This document shows positions 26,606 through 35,831 of a stretch of 64,000 bases of DNA, in pieces. The notes under the pieces are model-generated. The model was not told where the DNA came from and did no database searches. It saw only the letters and a list, made by a program, of their open reading frames with translations. The DNA is from Desulfomicrobium macestii. GTDB lineage: Bacteria > Desulfobacterota > Desulfovibrionia > Desulfovibrionales > Desulfomicrobiaceae. Where the stretch lies: positions 1 through 64,000 of the forward strand of contig NZ_JADBGG010000026.1 in NCBI RefSeq assembly GCF_014873765.1. Reading direction: 5' to 3'. Both the position numbers and the translations under genes were made by a program. The number at the start of each line of letters is the position of its first letter. Position 1 is the stretch's first letter.

Positions 26606-27667
26606 TCAGGATCCCAATGCTTCGCCATGCAACTGTGCATCCTTGGCCAGGAAGACGGTGAGCTTTTTCCCGAGCACTTCGTCCCACAACAGCGGCGACA
26701 TTCCATCACCCGGGCTTTTGACTGCCAAATCTTCGGCTGTCAGGATCTGCCCAGCCGGTAAATCCCTGGCCGCAACGATGCTTTTGCGCAGCTTTAAGGC
26801 CGCTTGGCTCTCCTTGGCGAAAACTTGCTTGTCCGTGACCAGCATGGCCCGTTCCACTTCGCGGATCATGGTTACCAGTTCCCGCAACTGGCCGGGTTCC
26901 AGGGACACCTGGTGATCGGTTCCAGGGAGATTCTTGTTCAGGGTGATGTGCCGTTCGATGACGCAGGCCCCTCGCGCCACCGCCGCCAGGGTGGGGGCGT
27001 AGCCGCGTTCGTGACCGCTGTAACCCACGGGGAGCCCGTAGCGTGTGCGCATGACCTCCATCACCGGCAGGCCGATTTCTTCTTCGGGGCAGGGGTAGGA
27101 ACTGTTGCAATGCAGGAGGATGATATTGTCGTGAAAGGACCGCAGTTCTGTGACGGCTCTGTCGATCTGCTCCCAGGAGGACATGCCTGTCGAGAGGATG
27201 ACCGGAACGCCCATGGCTCCTATTTGTCTGAGCATGGGGATGTTGACCAGGTCCGCGGAACAGATTTTGGCCATATCCCAACCGATGTCCTGCATCTGGT
27301 CCACGCTGACATGATCCCAGGCCGAGGCGAAAAAGGTCATGCCCAGCTTGTGTGTCAGGGTCCTGAGCTCCGCCATCTGTTCGACGTCGAGTTCCAGCGC
27401 CTGGCGGTGTTTACCGTAGGTCGGGCCAAAGCTGTTCGGTCCTGTGTAGGGCGCGTTTTTGCCGTCTTCATTGAGCAGTGCATCAATGTTGCGCTTCTGG
27501 AATTTGACGCCGTTTATTCCGGCTTCGGCGGCGGCTAGCACCATCTCCTTGGCCAGTTCCAGCTTGCCCTGGTGGTTGTTGCCGATCTCCGCGACAAGAA
27601 AACAGGGGAGGCCGTGGCCGATTTGGGCGCCCGAGGGCAATTTGATGCTTGCAGTGCTCATATTCAC
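26606..27667 (-). CDS. NeuB-family nonulosonic acid synthase
   Basis: A 353-residue synthase. The N-terminal TIM barrel (VAEIGNNHQGKLELAKEM, GVKFQKRN, STGMSS, LLHCNSSYPCPEEE, YSGHERG, ERHITLNKNLPGTDH) binds metal and phosphoenolpyruvate. The last ~60 residues form the SAF/antifreeze-like domain (LRKSIVAARDLPAGQ...). It condenses PEP with an N-acyl hexosamine to give a sialic, legionaminic or pseudaminic acid-type sugar. The start codon overlaps the regulator gene by four bases. A NeuA-like gene lies at 20484, but no NeuC-type hydrolysing epimerase is in the window. Confidence 0.92.
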   Translation of the reverse strand: MNMSTASIKLPSGAQIGHGLPCFLVAEIGNNHQGKLELAKEMVLAAAEAGINGVKFQKRNIDALLNEDGKNAPYTGPNSFGPTYGKHRQALELDVEQMAELRTLTHKLGMTFFASAWDHVSVDQMQDIGWDMAKICSADLVNIPMLRQIGAMGVPVILSTGMSSWEQIDRAVTELRSFHDNIILLHCNSSYPCPEEEIGLPVMEVMRTRYGLPVGYSGHERGYAPTLAAVARGACVIERHITLNKNLPGTDHQVSLEPGQLRELVTMIREVERAMLVTDKQVFAKESQAALKLRKSIVAARDLPAGQILTAEDLAVKSPGDGMSPLLWDEVLGKKLTVFLAKDAQLHGEALGS

Positions 27668-28278
27668 AGCCTTGCGATGTTGAAGTGAAGCTTCTGGGCA
27701 AGTGGCGATATTTGATCGAGAATTTCTTTTTGTCGTGCAAAGGTCGTGATGATGGCGGCGTCGAAGGCAAGTTGCTCAAGGACCAGCGGAGGGGAAATGA
27801 TGTGCCCGTTAAAATTTTGCCCATGCTTGTTACGGTCGTTATCTACGATCGCCACGACCCGCAAATCCAGTTCGCGTATGGCCGAGAGCGCGATTTCGCA
27901 TGTCTCGGAGGCGCCGAAAAGAACGAAGCGGGTTTGTCCCTGCTGGACGAGAAGATTGATTTTGTCGCGGATGAGTTTTTTGAGCGCGCTGTAGAGCTGA
28001 ACGAGCTCCGTCGAGTATTCTTCAAAAAAAAGTTGTCTGGTTTGTTCGCCCAGGTCGGAGAGATGATAGGCAAAGCTCTTGCCGTTGACCGGAGTAACGT
28101 TCAGCATCTTGTTTTCGCGCAGTTCGTGAAGGTATTTGTTGACCATGGCTCCGCTGAGGGCGCATTTCTGTGCCAGTTCGGCCTGGCTCAGCGACGGATC
28201 GGAATTCAAATTTTCAAGCAACGCCAGGATTCTGCTTGGTTTGCTTGGTTTGAGAAATTTTTTATCGAGAACGATCAT
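27664..28278 (-). CDS. Winged-helix regulator with a C-terminal Rossmann-like domain
   Basis: A 204-residue protein. Residues ~15-75 form a winged helix (SQAELAQKCALSGAMVNKYLHELRENKMLNV) like MarR/ArsR-type DNA-binding domains. A linker helix precedes a second domain with FVLFGASETCEIALSA and RVVAIVDNDRNKHG near 110-140, a Rossmann-like nucleotide or nucleotide-sugar binding segment like those preceding PglD-type acetyltransferases. It is the first gene of the glycan operon and is coupled to neuB. It may sense a nucleotide-sugar-like ligand and control the operon (inference). Confidence 0.8.
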   Translation of the reverse strand: MIVLDKKFLKPSKPSRILALLENLNSDPSLSQAELAQKCALSGAMVNKYLHELRENKMLNVTPVNGKSFAYHLSDLGEQTRQLFFEEYSTELVQLYSALKKLIRDKINLLVQQGQTRFVLFGASETCEIALSAIRELDLRVVAIVDNDRNKHGQNFNGHIISPPLVLEQLAFDAAIITTFARQKEILDQISPLAQKLHFNIARL

Positions 28279-28937
28279 GCGCGGTTTCTCTTCAGGCTGT
28301 ACCGATCATTGACTGAGTGATTCAAAATGCCTGCTGGTTGGATTTTGTTTTTATGCCGAGAGTATTCCTCCCCGGTTGGCCGGGGGAAATTTGAACCACA
28401 TATTCGCAAAGTCGTTCCTGTGTATACGCGGTTAACCTCTTCTTGTCATCACTCAATCAGCCAAGAGGGCAATACATTCACGTCGACTGCTCGTTGCTTG
28501 ACTGACCTTCGAGGAAACGTTTTTTTGCTCACTGAGTGAATGATTTGAGGCCTATTGAGGTCTGACCACGGTAATCTCGTGTCATTCATCAACCTGCGCG
28601 ATATCCGAAAATTTGGTTTTCCGGCATTGTCCTTCGCCGAGCCACCGTATGCACTTTTTCTTAGCCACACTGATTGGAGACGTCTGTCCGATGATTTGCA
28701 CCGATGATGTTGACTCCGCTGCTGCCCGCGTGAACCTGGCGAAAGATTGCAGGCTACGCTCGCGGCATGAAGGAACACTTTTTCATTGCAAAGCAAATTG
28801 TTTGCCAAATGAAAAATCTTGCACAGTACCTGGGACACAAAGGAAGGAATAAAGGGCTGACAACATTATGTAAGGCAGGTCGCAGGTTAATAGATTCTAG
28901 GCGGGGTGGGGCTGGTCTATGGAACCGTCCCTCCCCC
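28279..28937. promoter_or_regulatory. Upstream region of the glycan operon with repeated TCACTCA-type sites
   Basis: A 659-base gene-free stretch that should hold the promoter of the minus-strand glycan operon. Three copies of a TCACTCA(G/A)T-like sequence occur at 28312-28320, 28449-28457 and 28531-28539; the last is a perfect odd palindrome, TCACTCAGTGA. They could be operators for the winged-helix protein encoded next to them. I saw no sigma-54 site with correct spacing and no convincing -35/-10 pair. A 129-codon open frame on the minus strand here lacks protein-like character. Confidence 0.35.
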
Positions 28938-29741
28938 TCATCCCCCCATCTGCTTGGCCGCGAACATCTTCATCTTCTTGGCTTCGACAAAGTCCGCGTT
29001 GACGGCCAGGGCGCGGTCGGCGGCGGCGATGGCGTTTTTCCAGCGTTTCATGTCCAGGTAGACCCGGCCCAGGTTGAAGTAGATGATTTCGTCATGGGCC
29101 TGACGCTCCAGGGCCTGGATGTAGAATTTCTCGGCTTCTTCGAGTCTGCCGGATTTGCGCAGGGCCATGCCGAGTTTGTTGAAGATGTGGGCCGAGTCCG
29201 GGTTGTCCGCGTAGGCTGCCTTCAGGTATTCCAGCGCTTCGTCGTATTTTCCGAATTCAAGGAAGATGTCCGCCACGGTGATTTTGAGTTCCGTGTCGGT
29301 TTTGGCCGCGTCGATGAGGCGTCCGCAGACCTGCTGGGCTTTGGCGGTTTCGTCGGATTCAAGAAGTTTTCTGGCCAGTTCCAGTTGCTTGAGCCGGTAT
29401 TCCGCCAGTGCGGCCAGGTGCGAGTTGGCTTCGTCGGCAAGATTTTCCTGCAAAAAGGTCAGGAGGGCGTAGAGGCTGGCAAGAAGTTCCCGCTCTTCGC
29501 CGGGCTTGTAGCTGATCTGGAGAGGGTAGATTTTTTTGAGCTCGCGGTCGTTGGCGAGGTGATAGGCGGCCTTGTCCAGGGACTCGGTGAAGGACTGCAT
29601 TTCGTGCTTCATGAGTTGGCCCTTGAGGATGAACCCGACCGCTTCGTGCAGATTGGCCACGGCGGCAAGGAGCTTGCCCTGTTTGAGCAGCATGTTGACT
29701 TCTCCAAGCTGTTTCTTGGCCTTGAGAATCTCTGCCGACAT
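28938..29741 (-). CDS. Tetratricopeptide repeat protein
   Basis: A 267-residue helical protein. The N-terminal half is helix-rich without repeats. From about residue 150 there are consecutive TPR units (for example FGKYDEALEYLKAAYADNPDSAHIF, GRLEEAEKFYIQALER, KRWKNAIAAADRALAVN). There is no signal peptide, so it is probably a cytoplasmic scaffold. An AAGGAG sequence lies just before the ATG. It is downstream of carA with a 35-base gap and may be cotranscribed, but shares no obvious function with it. Confidence 0.85.
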   Translation of the reverse strand: MSAEILKAKKQLGEVNMLLKQGKLLAAVANLHEAVGFILKGQLMKHEMQSFTESLDKAAYHLANDRELKKIYPLQISYKPGEERELLASLYALLTFLQENLADEANSHLAALAEYRLKQLELARKLLESDETAKAQQVCGRLIDAAKTDTELKITVADIFLEFGKYDEALEYLKAAYADNPDSAHIFNKLGMALRKSGRLEEAEKFYIQALERQAHDEIIYFNLGRVYLDMKRWKNAIAAADRALAVNADFVEAKKMKMFAAKQMGG

Positions 29742-29776
29742 GGGCGCTCCTTGCGCGACGTGCGCGATTTAGTTGT

Positions 29777-30913
29777 TTATTGGACCTGACCGGATTCGAC
29801 CATGCGCCTAAACCGGGCGAAAAAGTACTGGCTGTCGTGCGGTCCTGGGCCGGCTTCAGGGTGATGCTGCACGCTGAAGATGGGTTTCGTCTTGTGGCGG
29901 AAACCTTCCAAGGTCTGATCATTCAGATTGAGGTGAGTCAGCTCCAGGAACTCCAAGTTGGAAATGTCTACGCAAAAACCGTGGTTTTGTGAAGAAATTT
30001 CGATCTTTCGGGTAATATCGTCACGCACCGGATGATTGATCCCGTGATGGCCGAATTTGAGCTTGAAACTGGTTCCGCCCAGGGCAATTCCGAGGAGTTG
30101 ATGTCCAAGGCAGATGCCGCCCACCGGATACAGCTCGCAGAGTTCCCTGATGATGGCGATGGCCTCGGTTAGCGTGGCCGGATCGCCGGGGCCGTTGGAC
30201 AGGAAGATGCCGTTTGGCGCCAATTTCTTGACGAGTTGGACCGGGAAGGTCGGCGGCACGGCCAGAATGGTCAGGTTTTCCGCCGCCAGCAGGCGCAGGA
30301 TGTTCCATTTGATGCCGTAATCGTACACGATCACGCGCAGGCTGCCCTCGGAATTCTCGGGCCAAAGCGGCAGGTCCCCATCCATTGTCGCGGGCACGGG
30401 CCCTGTTCCATCCCAATAATATGGTTCCTTCGGCGCCACGAAATCGACCAGGTTTGCGCCTTCCATGGAGGGCAGGGCCGCCGCCTTGGCGACAAGCTCC
30501 TCCGGGGTCAGGTCGGCCGTGGAGATGATCCCGCGCATGGCGCCATGAATGCGCAGGTGGCGGGTCAGCGCGCGGGTGTCGATCCCTTCCAGACCCATGA
30601 TGCCGTGGCGTTTCAGATAGTCCGGAAGACTCTCCTTGGAGCGCCAGTTCGAGGGCTCCTTGCAGCATTCCTTGACGATGAGCGCCGGGCAATGGATGCG
30701 CGAGGATTCCACGTCCTCAAGGTTCACGCCGTAGTTGCCTATGAGCGGGTAGGTCATGCAGACCATTTGTCCGTAATACGACGGATCGGTCAGGATTTCC
30801 TGATAGCCGGACATGCCGGTGTTGAAGATGACTTCGCCGCCGGCTTCGCCGGGGCCGGTGAAGGACTGACCCGCAAACCAGGTTCCGTCCTCAAGGGCCA
30901 GAATAGCTTTCAT
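29777..30913 (-). CDS. carA: Carbamoyl-phosphate synthase small (glutaminase) subunit
   Basis: A 378-residue CarA, the usual length. The N-terminal domain has [21 protein letters not shown]. The C-terminal class I glutaminase has the nucleophile in [11 protein letters not shown] (Cys near residue 265) and the His/Glu pair in [10 protein letters not shown]. It hydrolyses glutamine and channels ammonia to CarB for carbamoyl phosphate in pyrimidine and arginine synthesis. carB is not adjacent. The start overlaps the end of kdsB by four bases, an unusual pairing of nucleotide and LPS genes. Confidence 0.97.
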   Translation of the reverse strand: MKAILALEDGTWFAGQSFTGPGEAGGEVIFNTGMSGYQEILTDPSYYGQMVCMTYPLIGNYGVNLEDVESSRIHCPALIVKECCKEPSNWRSKESLPDYLKRHGIMGLEGIDTRALTRHLRIHGAMRGIISTADLTPEELVAKAAALPSMEGANLVDFVAPKEPYYWDGTGPVPATMDGDLPLWPENSEGSLRVIVYDYGIKWNILRLLAAENLTILAVPPTFPVQLVKKLAPNGIFLSNGPGDPATLTEAIAIIRELCELYPVGGICLGHQLLGIALGGTSFKLKFGHHGINHPVRDDITRKIEISSQNHGFCVDISNLEFLELTHLNLNDQTLEGFRHKTKPIFSVQHHPEAGPGPHDSQYFFARFRRMVESGQVQ

Positions 30914-31647
30914 GTATGATGTTCTCCTCTCATGAGTGCAATGACTGTTGGCAGATCTTCTGGGCGGTCCACGCCGTGGCTTTTGTGCCGCGTCAGGGAC
31001 ACGTGGATGGGGATGCCGGCTTCGAGCAGGCGCAGTTGTTCCAGTTTCTCCAGTTTCTCCAAATGACTCTCGCCCAAAGCGCTGAATTTTTCAAGGATGT
31101 GCATTCGCAGTCCGTAAATGCCGATATGTCCTATATATTCCGGAGTGTTGTCGCGTCCAAAGGGGACCTGGGCGCGGGAGAAATAGAGTGCCCGGCCGTC
31201 CGCCGCGCGCACTATCTTGACCCGATCCGCGGATGCGGCCTCCTCGGGGCTTATGATGTGCCCCAAGGTGGTGACCTGCACGAGCGGGTCGTCGAAGGGC
31301 CGGATCAGTTCGGTCAGCATTTCGGGATTCAGGGCCGGTTCGTCGCCCTGGACATTGACGATGACGCTGTCCGGGGCCGCGTCAAGGAGGCGCGCGGCCT
31401 CAAGCACACGGTCCGTGCCGCTGGCGTGGTCCTGGCTGGTCATGAGCGCGGTCATGCCCAGTTCCCGGGCTGCGCTGAAAATGCGCTCGTCGTCCGTGGC
31501 CAGCGCCACGGTGTCTATCTGCGGGCACAGGCTCGCGCGTTGCATGACGTGCCAGAACATCGGTTTGCCATGGATAATGGCCAGGGGCTTGCCCGGAAAG
31601 CGGGAGCTTTCGTACCTGGCCGGGATGATAGCGATAACCTCAGGCAT
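30910..31647 (-). CDS. kdsB: 3-deoxy-manno-octulosonate cytidylyltransferase (CMP-Kdo synthetase)
   Basis: A 245-residue KdsB, matching the usual ~250. The open frame extends 24 codons upstream, but the ATG at 31647 starts directly at [22 protein letters not shown], the nucleotide-binding signature. Also present are [22 protein letters not shown] and the HIGIYGLR segments. It activates Kdo with CTP for transfer to lipid A. It overlaps waaA by eight bases, and waaA uses its product. Confidence 0.97.
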   Translation of the reverse strand: MPEVIAIIPARYESSRFPGKPLAIIHGKPMFWHVMQRASLCPQIDTVALATDDERIFSAARELGMTALMTSQDHASGTDRVLEAARLLDAAPDSVIVNVQGDEPALNPEMLTELIRPFDDPLVQVTTLGHIISPEEAASADRVKIVRAADGRALYFSRAQVPFGRDNTPEYIGHIGIYGLRMHILEKFSALGESHLEKLEKLEQLRLLEAGIPIHVSLTRHKSHGVDRPEDLPTVIALMRGEHHT

Positions 31648-32893
31648 GGGGACTCCGGTGAAGATAGGGGCGGATGAGTTCGATCGATGCGGCCGTGGCG
31701 CCCTGTCTGGCGTGTACATAATTCAGGGCCGCCTCCCGGACTTCGCTGCGCGGCGGGGCGGGGGTGAGCAGGAAGCGGGCGATTTCAGGGATGGATTCGG
31801 ATTTGAAAACCAGGCTGCCGAATATCTCATCGCCAACCCAGTCGAAGTTGCGGGTGTGCGGACCGACGCACGACAACACGCCCTGAGCCAGGGGTTCAAG
31901 GAAGTTCTGCCCCCCCAGCCGCGCCAGGCTGCCGCCCACGAAGGCGCGCCGCGCCAGGGCATAGGCTGGGTTCATTTCGCCGAATTTGTCCCAGAGCACA
32001 ACGCTCCCCGGCTGCGCCAGGCCGTCCGGCGTGCCGCGCAGGGCGAAAGGTATCCCGCTGCGGGAGAGCAGCCCTTGCCATGCGGGGATGCGGTGCATGT
32101 GCCGGGGGAAGAGGCCGATGACGCACTGTGCGTCGCCTGCGCGCAGCTGCCGGATCAGCTCCAGCACCAGCGCTTCTTCCTGTTCGCGCACGGAGCCGAG
32201 CACGATGAAGTTTCGCTCCGGGGGGATAAGCTTGGCCAACGGATTGTCGTCGCGGGTCATGAGCGGCGTGCTCATGGCGCGGTCGAACTTGATGTTGCCG
32301 GTGACAGTCGTGCATTGGGCCCCGAAGATCAGTCCGAAGCGCTGCGCGTCGGCCGGAGCCATGGCTCCGATGCATCGCGGCGCCCAGCGGCGCAGCAGGG
32401 GCCCAAGGAACAGGTAGCCGGCCAGGGATTTGGCCGTCATGCGAGCGTTGACCACCACCACGGGCACGCCCCTGGTCGCGCAGGCCATGAGCAGGCCCGG
32501 CCAGATTTCCGTTTCAAGGAGCACCACCACCCGTGGCCGTGCCCGGTCCAGCATCCGGCCCATGAGCAGGGGCAGGTCGAGGGGCAGCATGCGGGTCTGC
32601 AGGTCCGGCGAGTCCAGCCTGCCCAGTACTTCAAGCCCCTGGCTGGTGCAGGTCGTGGCCAGGACCGGGACGCCCCGCAGGTGCTCAAGAAGGCCGGCCA
32701 CCAGGGCACATTCCCCGGCCGAGGCGCCCTGTATCCAGATTTCGCAAGGGGCGGGGGCACCGATTCCAAGCCGCTGCTTCCAGCCCTGGCGCATTCTGGC
32801 CGAGAGAAAGGCGAACGGCCCGACCAGGCACCAGAGCAGGGTGTAAAGCGTCCCAAAGAGCAGGCCAAACGCCGGGGCAAGGCGCGGCATCAC
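31640..32893 (-). CDS. waaA: 3-deoxy-D-manno-octulosonic acid transferase (Kdo transferase)
   Basis: A 417-residue GT30 enzyme. A hydrophobic N-terminal anchor (residues ~5-25) precedes IWIQGASAGECALVAGLLEHL, where the glutamate is the catalytic base of the family, then LLETEIWPGLL, VLGSVREQEE and FVGGSLARLGGQNFLEPLAQG, the donor-binding region. It transfers Kdo from CMP-Kdo to lipid IVA at the inner membrane. It sits between ddl and kdsB with four- and eight-base overlaps. Confidence 0.96.
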   Translation of the reverse strand: MMPRLAPAFGLLFGTLYTLLWCLVGPFAFLSARMRQGWKQRLGIGAPAPCEIWIQGASAGECALVAGLLEHLRGVPVLATTCTSQGLEVLGRLDSPDLQTRMLPLDLPLLMGRMLDRARPRVVVLLETEIWPGLLMACATRGVPVVVVNARMTAKSLAGYLFLGPLLRRWAPRCIGAMAPADAQRFGLIFGAQCTTVTGNIKFDRAMSTPLMTRDDNPLAKLIPPERNFIVLGSVREQEEALVLELIRQLRAGDAQCVIGLFPRHMHRIPAWQGLLSRSGIPFALRGTPDGLAQPGSVVLWDKFGEMNPAYALARRAFVGGSLARLGGQNFLEPLAQGVLSCVGPHTRNFDWVGDEIFGSLVFKSESIPEIARFLLTPAPPRSEVREAALNYVHARQGATAASIELIRPYLHRSPHA

Positions 32894-33798
32894 AATTTTT
32901 TGCGCAGCCCAAGCTCGATGAGCCGGGTCAGGAGTTGCTCGAACGACAGGCCCACGGCCAGGGCCTCCTGGGGCAGGAGGCTGGTGGCGGTCATGCCTGG
33001 CAGGGTGTTGACTTCCAGCAGGTACGGCGTCCCGTCCGTCGCGACCATGAAATCCGAGCGGCTGTAATCGGCCAGCCCGAGGGCGTCGTGGGCGGCGCGG
33101 GCCGTGGACTGCAATTTCTCGGTCAGTTCGGCCGAAATCGGGGCAGGGCAGATCTCTTCCGTGGCCCCGGCCACGTACTTGCTTTCGTAGTCGAAGAATT
33201 CCCCGCTCTTGGGGCGGATGAGAATGGGCGGCAGGACGCAGCCTTCGAGCACTCCGCAGGTCAGTTCCTGGCCTTTGATGAGCGCCTCGGCCAAAAGATC
33301 CTGTCCGGCGATTTCAGGCTGGGCAAGGTAGCACTCCAGTTCTTCCTCGGTCCCGACAATGCCGACGCCAAGGCTTGAGCCGCCGGTGTTTGGCTTGACC
33401 ACCAGCGGGAAGGGCAGCAGTGGCCGCCACTCGGTCACATGGCTGGCCGGCACGAACTCCCAGGCCGGGGTGGACAGTCCGGCGGCTTCGAAGATCTGCT
33501 TGGACACGGCCTTGTTCAGGGCCAGGAGCGATGCGCGGGAGTCCGAGCCCTGGTAGGGCATGCCGATGCGTTCCAGCAGGCACTGGATCAGGCCGTCCTC
33601 GCCGGGGGAGCCGTGCAGGTTGATGAAGGCGAAGTCATGGCCTGCTGCCGCTTCGTAAAGCTCGCGCAGGTCGCGGACCGGGTCGAAGAGGGTGACGTGG
33701 TGTCCCAGTGCCAGGAGGCCCTTTTCGATCTGTCTGGCGCCGCTTAGGGCAACTTCCCGTTCACCGGACCAGCCCCCGGCGATCAAAAGGATATTCAT
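32890..33798 (-). CDS. ddl: D-alanine--D-alanine ligase
   Basis: A 302-residue ATP-grasp ligase. It has the N-terminal GGWSGEREVALSGA, LHGSPGEDGLIQCLLE in the first domain, VKPNTGGSSLGVGIV in the ATP-grasp domain, and EVNTLPGMT near the C-terminus contributing metal and substrate ligands. It makes the D-Ala-D-Ala dipeptide for peptidoglycan. The start codon lies 38 bases inside the 3' end of the HD-domain gene upstream, and the stop overlaps waaA by four bases. Confidence 0.96.
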   Translation of the reverse strand: MNILLIAGGWSGEREVALSGARQIEKGLLALGHHVTLFDPVRDLRELYEAAAGHDFAFINLHGSPGEDGLIQCLLERIGMPYQGSDSRASLLALNKAVSKQIFEAAGLSTPAWEFVPASHVTEWRPLLPFPLVVKPNTGGSSLGVGIVGTEEELECYLAQPEIAGQDLLAEALIKGQELTCGVLEGCVLPPILIRPKSGEFFDYESKYVAGATEEICPAPISAELTEKLQSTARAAHDALGLADYSRSDFMVATDGTPYLLEVNTLPGMTATSLLPQEALAVGLSFEQLLTRLIELGLRKKL

Positions 33799-34390
33799 GT
33801 ATATTTTCTCCTAAAATGGTGCTGAATAATTGTTCGAGTTCGCGCCCCTGATTGAAGGCGCGGGTGATCCATTCCCGGCTGCGGTCGGTGTGTCCGTAGC
33901 GGTCGAAGAGGTCCGCGAAGCGTTCCTCCATGCCGACGATGGCATCGTGCTTGACCCGTTTGTCCGCGTAAATGATGGCCAGGGGCAGAAAGTGCTTTTC
34001 AAGGTCGAGGGCACCCGGCCAATAGACATGGTGCATGACTCCCTGGGCGATGCGCGGATTGCGGATCAGATCCATGACCCAGGCCGCGCCGATCTGGCTG
34101 TGATTGCCGCCGTGTTCGATGGAGTAGGTCTTGCCCAGATCGTGCAGGAGGCCTGCCGCGCGCACCGATTGCACGAAGTCGTCTTGGCCGAGTCCGTCCG
34201 GATTGCCAAGCCCCTTTCTCACCGCGAATTCGGCCAGGGTCGTGGCCACGTCCGCCACCAGGCTGCTGTGGACTTTTATGTGCTCCAGCATGGCATACGT
34301 GTTCCACCATCCCCGGCAGTCCTCGTCGTTTGGGATTCGTCCCTGCGATGCGGTGGGGATGAGGGTCAGGGGGATCTCAAGTTGATTCAT
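33761..34390 (-). CDS. HD-domain metal-dependent phosphohydrolase
   Basis: A 209-residue HD-superfamily protein. The conserved residues are visible: His near 35 (YAMLEHIKVH), HDLGK near 80, HGGNHSQIGA near 92 and a later His/Asp in YADKRVKHD. Members hydrolyse phosphate esters of nucleotides or second messengers; the substrate is unknown. It overlaps ddl by 38 bases, so the two are expected to be cotranscribed, placing it at the head of the envelope operon ddl-waaA-kdsB-carA. Confidence 0.88.
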   Translation of the reverse strand: MNQLEIPLTLIPTASQGRIPNDEDCRGWWNTYAMLEHIKVHSSLVADVATTLAEFAVRKGLGNPDGLGQDDFVQSVRAAGLLHDLGKTYSIEHGGNHSQIGAAWVMDLIRNPRIAQGVMHHVYWPGALDLEKHFLPLAIIYADKRVKHDAIVGMEERFADLFDRYGHTDRSREWITRAFNQGRELEQLFSTILGENIHEYPFDRRGLVR

Positions 34391-34494
34391 TTTAGGGCCT
34401 TTGGGACCTGTCGGCGCGGGAAGAGTTCATTGACACAAAACACCCAGGGATTTAGCAACAGCGTTGACAAAAAGCAAAGCGGGAGATGTGTGCC

Positions 34495-34722
34495 ATGTGC
34501 CTAGCGATTCCAATGGAAGTGCTCAAGATTGAGGGACAAAGTGCCGAAGTGCAGGTTGGCGGGACGAGGCATGTGGTTCGTCTGGATGTGATTTCCGAAT
34601 TTCCGGAAGTGGGCGACTACGTCATCGTCCATGCCGGCTTCGCCCTGACCCGTCTGGATCGGGAGGAAGCCATCGCCACCCTGAAACTTTTCGAGGAAGG
34701 GCTGAACATTGAACTTGTTTGA
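34495..34722 (+). CDS. hypC: Hydrogenase maturation chaperone HypC
   Basis: A 75-residue HypC. The start at 34495 is chosen over an ATG three codons earlier because HypC must begin MCLAIP, with Cys2 binding the Fe(CN)2CO group during [NiFe] centre assembly; GGGAG lies about eight bases upstream. A TTGACA hexamer occurs at 34430-34435, but the matching -10 box is poor. The 3' end overlaps hypD by 14 bases. HypC works with HypD and delivers iron to the hydrogenase large subunit. Confidence 0.97.
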   Translation: MCLAIPMEVLKIEGQSAEVQVGGTRHVVRLDVISEFPEVGDYVIVHAGFALTRLDREEAIATLKLFEEGLNIELV

Positions 34723-35791
34723 CAATTTCAAGGATCCCCAGCTGTGCAAGACTCTGCTGGCTCGAATCCACGCCGAACTGGACGGGGAACTCAGGTTCAT
34801 GGAGGTGTGCGGAACGCATACGGTTTCCATTTTTCGCAGCGGGGTGCGCTCCCTGCTCTCCGAAAAGGTCGTGCACCTCTCCGGTCCCGGCTGTCCGGTT
34901 TGCGTGACCCATGACAGCGAAGTGGCGGCCTTCCTCGAACTGGCAGGCAAGAACGCCATCATCACCACTTTTGGCGACCTGATGCGCGTGCCCGGCCCGG
35001 ACAAGAAGACGCTGAAGAGCGCCCAGGCCGAAGGGGCCCGCGTCAAGGTTGTCTATTCTCCGTTTGACGCCCTGAAGATCGCCCAGGACAACCCGAACGA
35101 CAAGGTCGTCTTTCTGGGCGTTGGCTTCGAGACCACGGCTCCGGCCATCGCCGCCACTGTCAAGGTGGCCCGCGAGCAGGGCATCTCCAATTTTTCCGTG
35201 CTCTGTTTCCACAAGCTCGTTCCCCCGGCCCTGGACGCCCTGGTCGGGGACCCGGAGCTTCAGGTGCAGGCCTTTTTGCTGCCGGGCCACGTCTCGGCCA
35301 TCATCGGCGTGGAGCCGTACCGTTTCCTCGCCGGGAAACATGGCTTGCCAGCCGTGGTGGCGGGGTTCGAACCCGTCGACATCCTGCAGGCGCTCTACAT
35401 GTTCGTGACCATGCGCAACGAGGGCAAGATCGAGGTCGTCAACGCCTACACACGCGTTGTGTCCGACGAGGGCAACCCCAAGGCCATGTCCGTCATGAAC
35501 GAGATTTTTTCGCCCTGCGACGCCCTGTGGCGGGGCATCGGCCTCATCCCAGGCAGCGGGCTCGAGATTCGTGACGAATTCGCGGGCTATGACGCCATGC
35601 GTGTTTTCGACATGCAGCTGCACGACGTCCCGGAAATCAAGGGCTGCCGTTGCGGGGACGTGCTCAAGGGCAAGATGTCTCCGGACAAGTGTCCTCTTTT
35701 CGGCAAGGCCTGCACTCCGGCCTCGCCGGTGGGTCCGTGTATGGTCTCCACCGAAGGGTCGTGTGCCGCCTACTACAAATACAGGGTCTAG
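34709..35791 (+). CDS. hypD: Hydrogenase maturation protein HypD
   Basis: A 360-residue HypD with all family motifs: EVCGTHT near 32-38, GPGCPVCVT near 60, GFETTAPA near 145, and the C-terminal [4Fe-4S] ligand region (CRCGDVLKGKMSPDKCPLF, then ACTPASPVGPCM and GSCAAYY). HypC-HypD is the scaffold where the Fe(CN)2CO moiety of [NiFe] hydrogenases is built. hypE follows only after a 614-base stretch full of palindromic elements, so hypCD and hypE may be separately terminated. Confidence 0.97.
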   Translation: MNLFDNFKDPQLCKTLLARIHAELDGELRFMEVCGTHTVSIFRSGVRSLLSEKVVHLSGPGCPVCVTHDSEVAAFLELAGKNAIITTFGDLMRVPGPDKKTLKSAQAEGARVKVVYSPFDALKIAQDNPNDKVVFLGVGFETTAPAIAATVKVAREQGISNFSVLCFHKLVPPALDALVGDPELQVQAFLLPGHVSAIIGVEPYRFLAGKHGLPAVVAGFEPVDILQALYMFVTMRNEGKIEVVNAYTRVVSDEGNPKAMSVMNEIFSPCDALWRGIGLIPGSGLEIRDEFAGYDAMRVFDMQLHDVPEIKGCRCGDVLKGKMSPDKCPLFGKACTPASPVGPCMVSTEGSCAAYYKYRV

Positions 35792-35831
35792 GGGCGACCG
35801 GCGAAAATTGATTCTGGACTGCGCTGTTCGC

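Noticed and set aside
26515-26637. A short minus-strand frame encoding MAKHWDPEGKEVVTK... after neuB
   Set aside because: It looks somewhat protein-like, but it has no Shine-Dalgarno sequence and overlaps the neuB 3' end in another frame; too short to support.
28729-28745. A possible sigma-54 promoter (TGGC followed by TTGCA)
   Set aside because: The spacing between the GG and GC elements is one base short of the -24/-12 consensus and it faces away from the operon.
28449-28838. A 129-codon minus-strand open frame in the region upstream of the glycan operon
   Set aside because: No Shine-Dalgarno sequence, irregular composition and no recognisable motif; the region is better read as regulatory.
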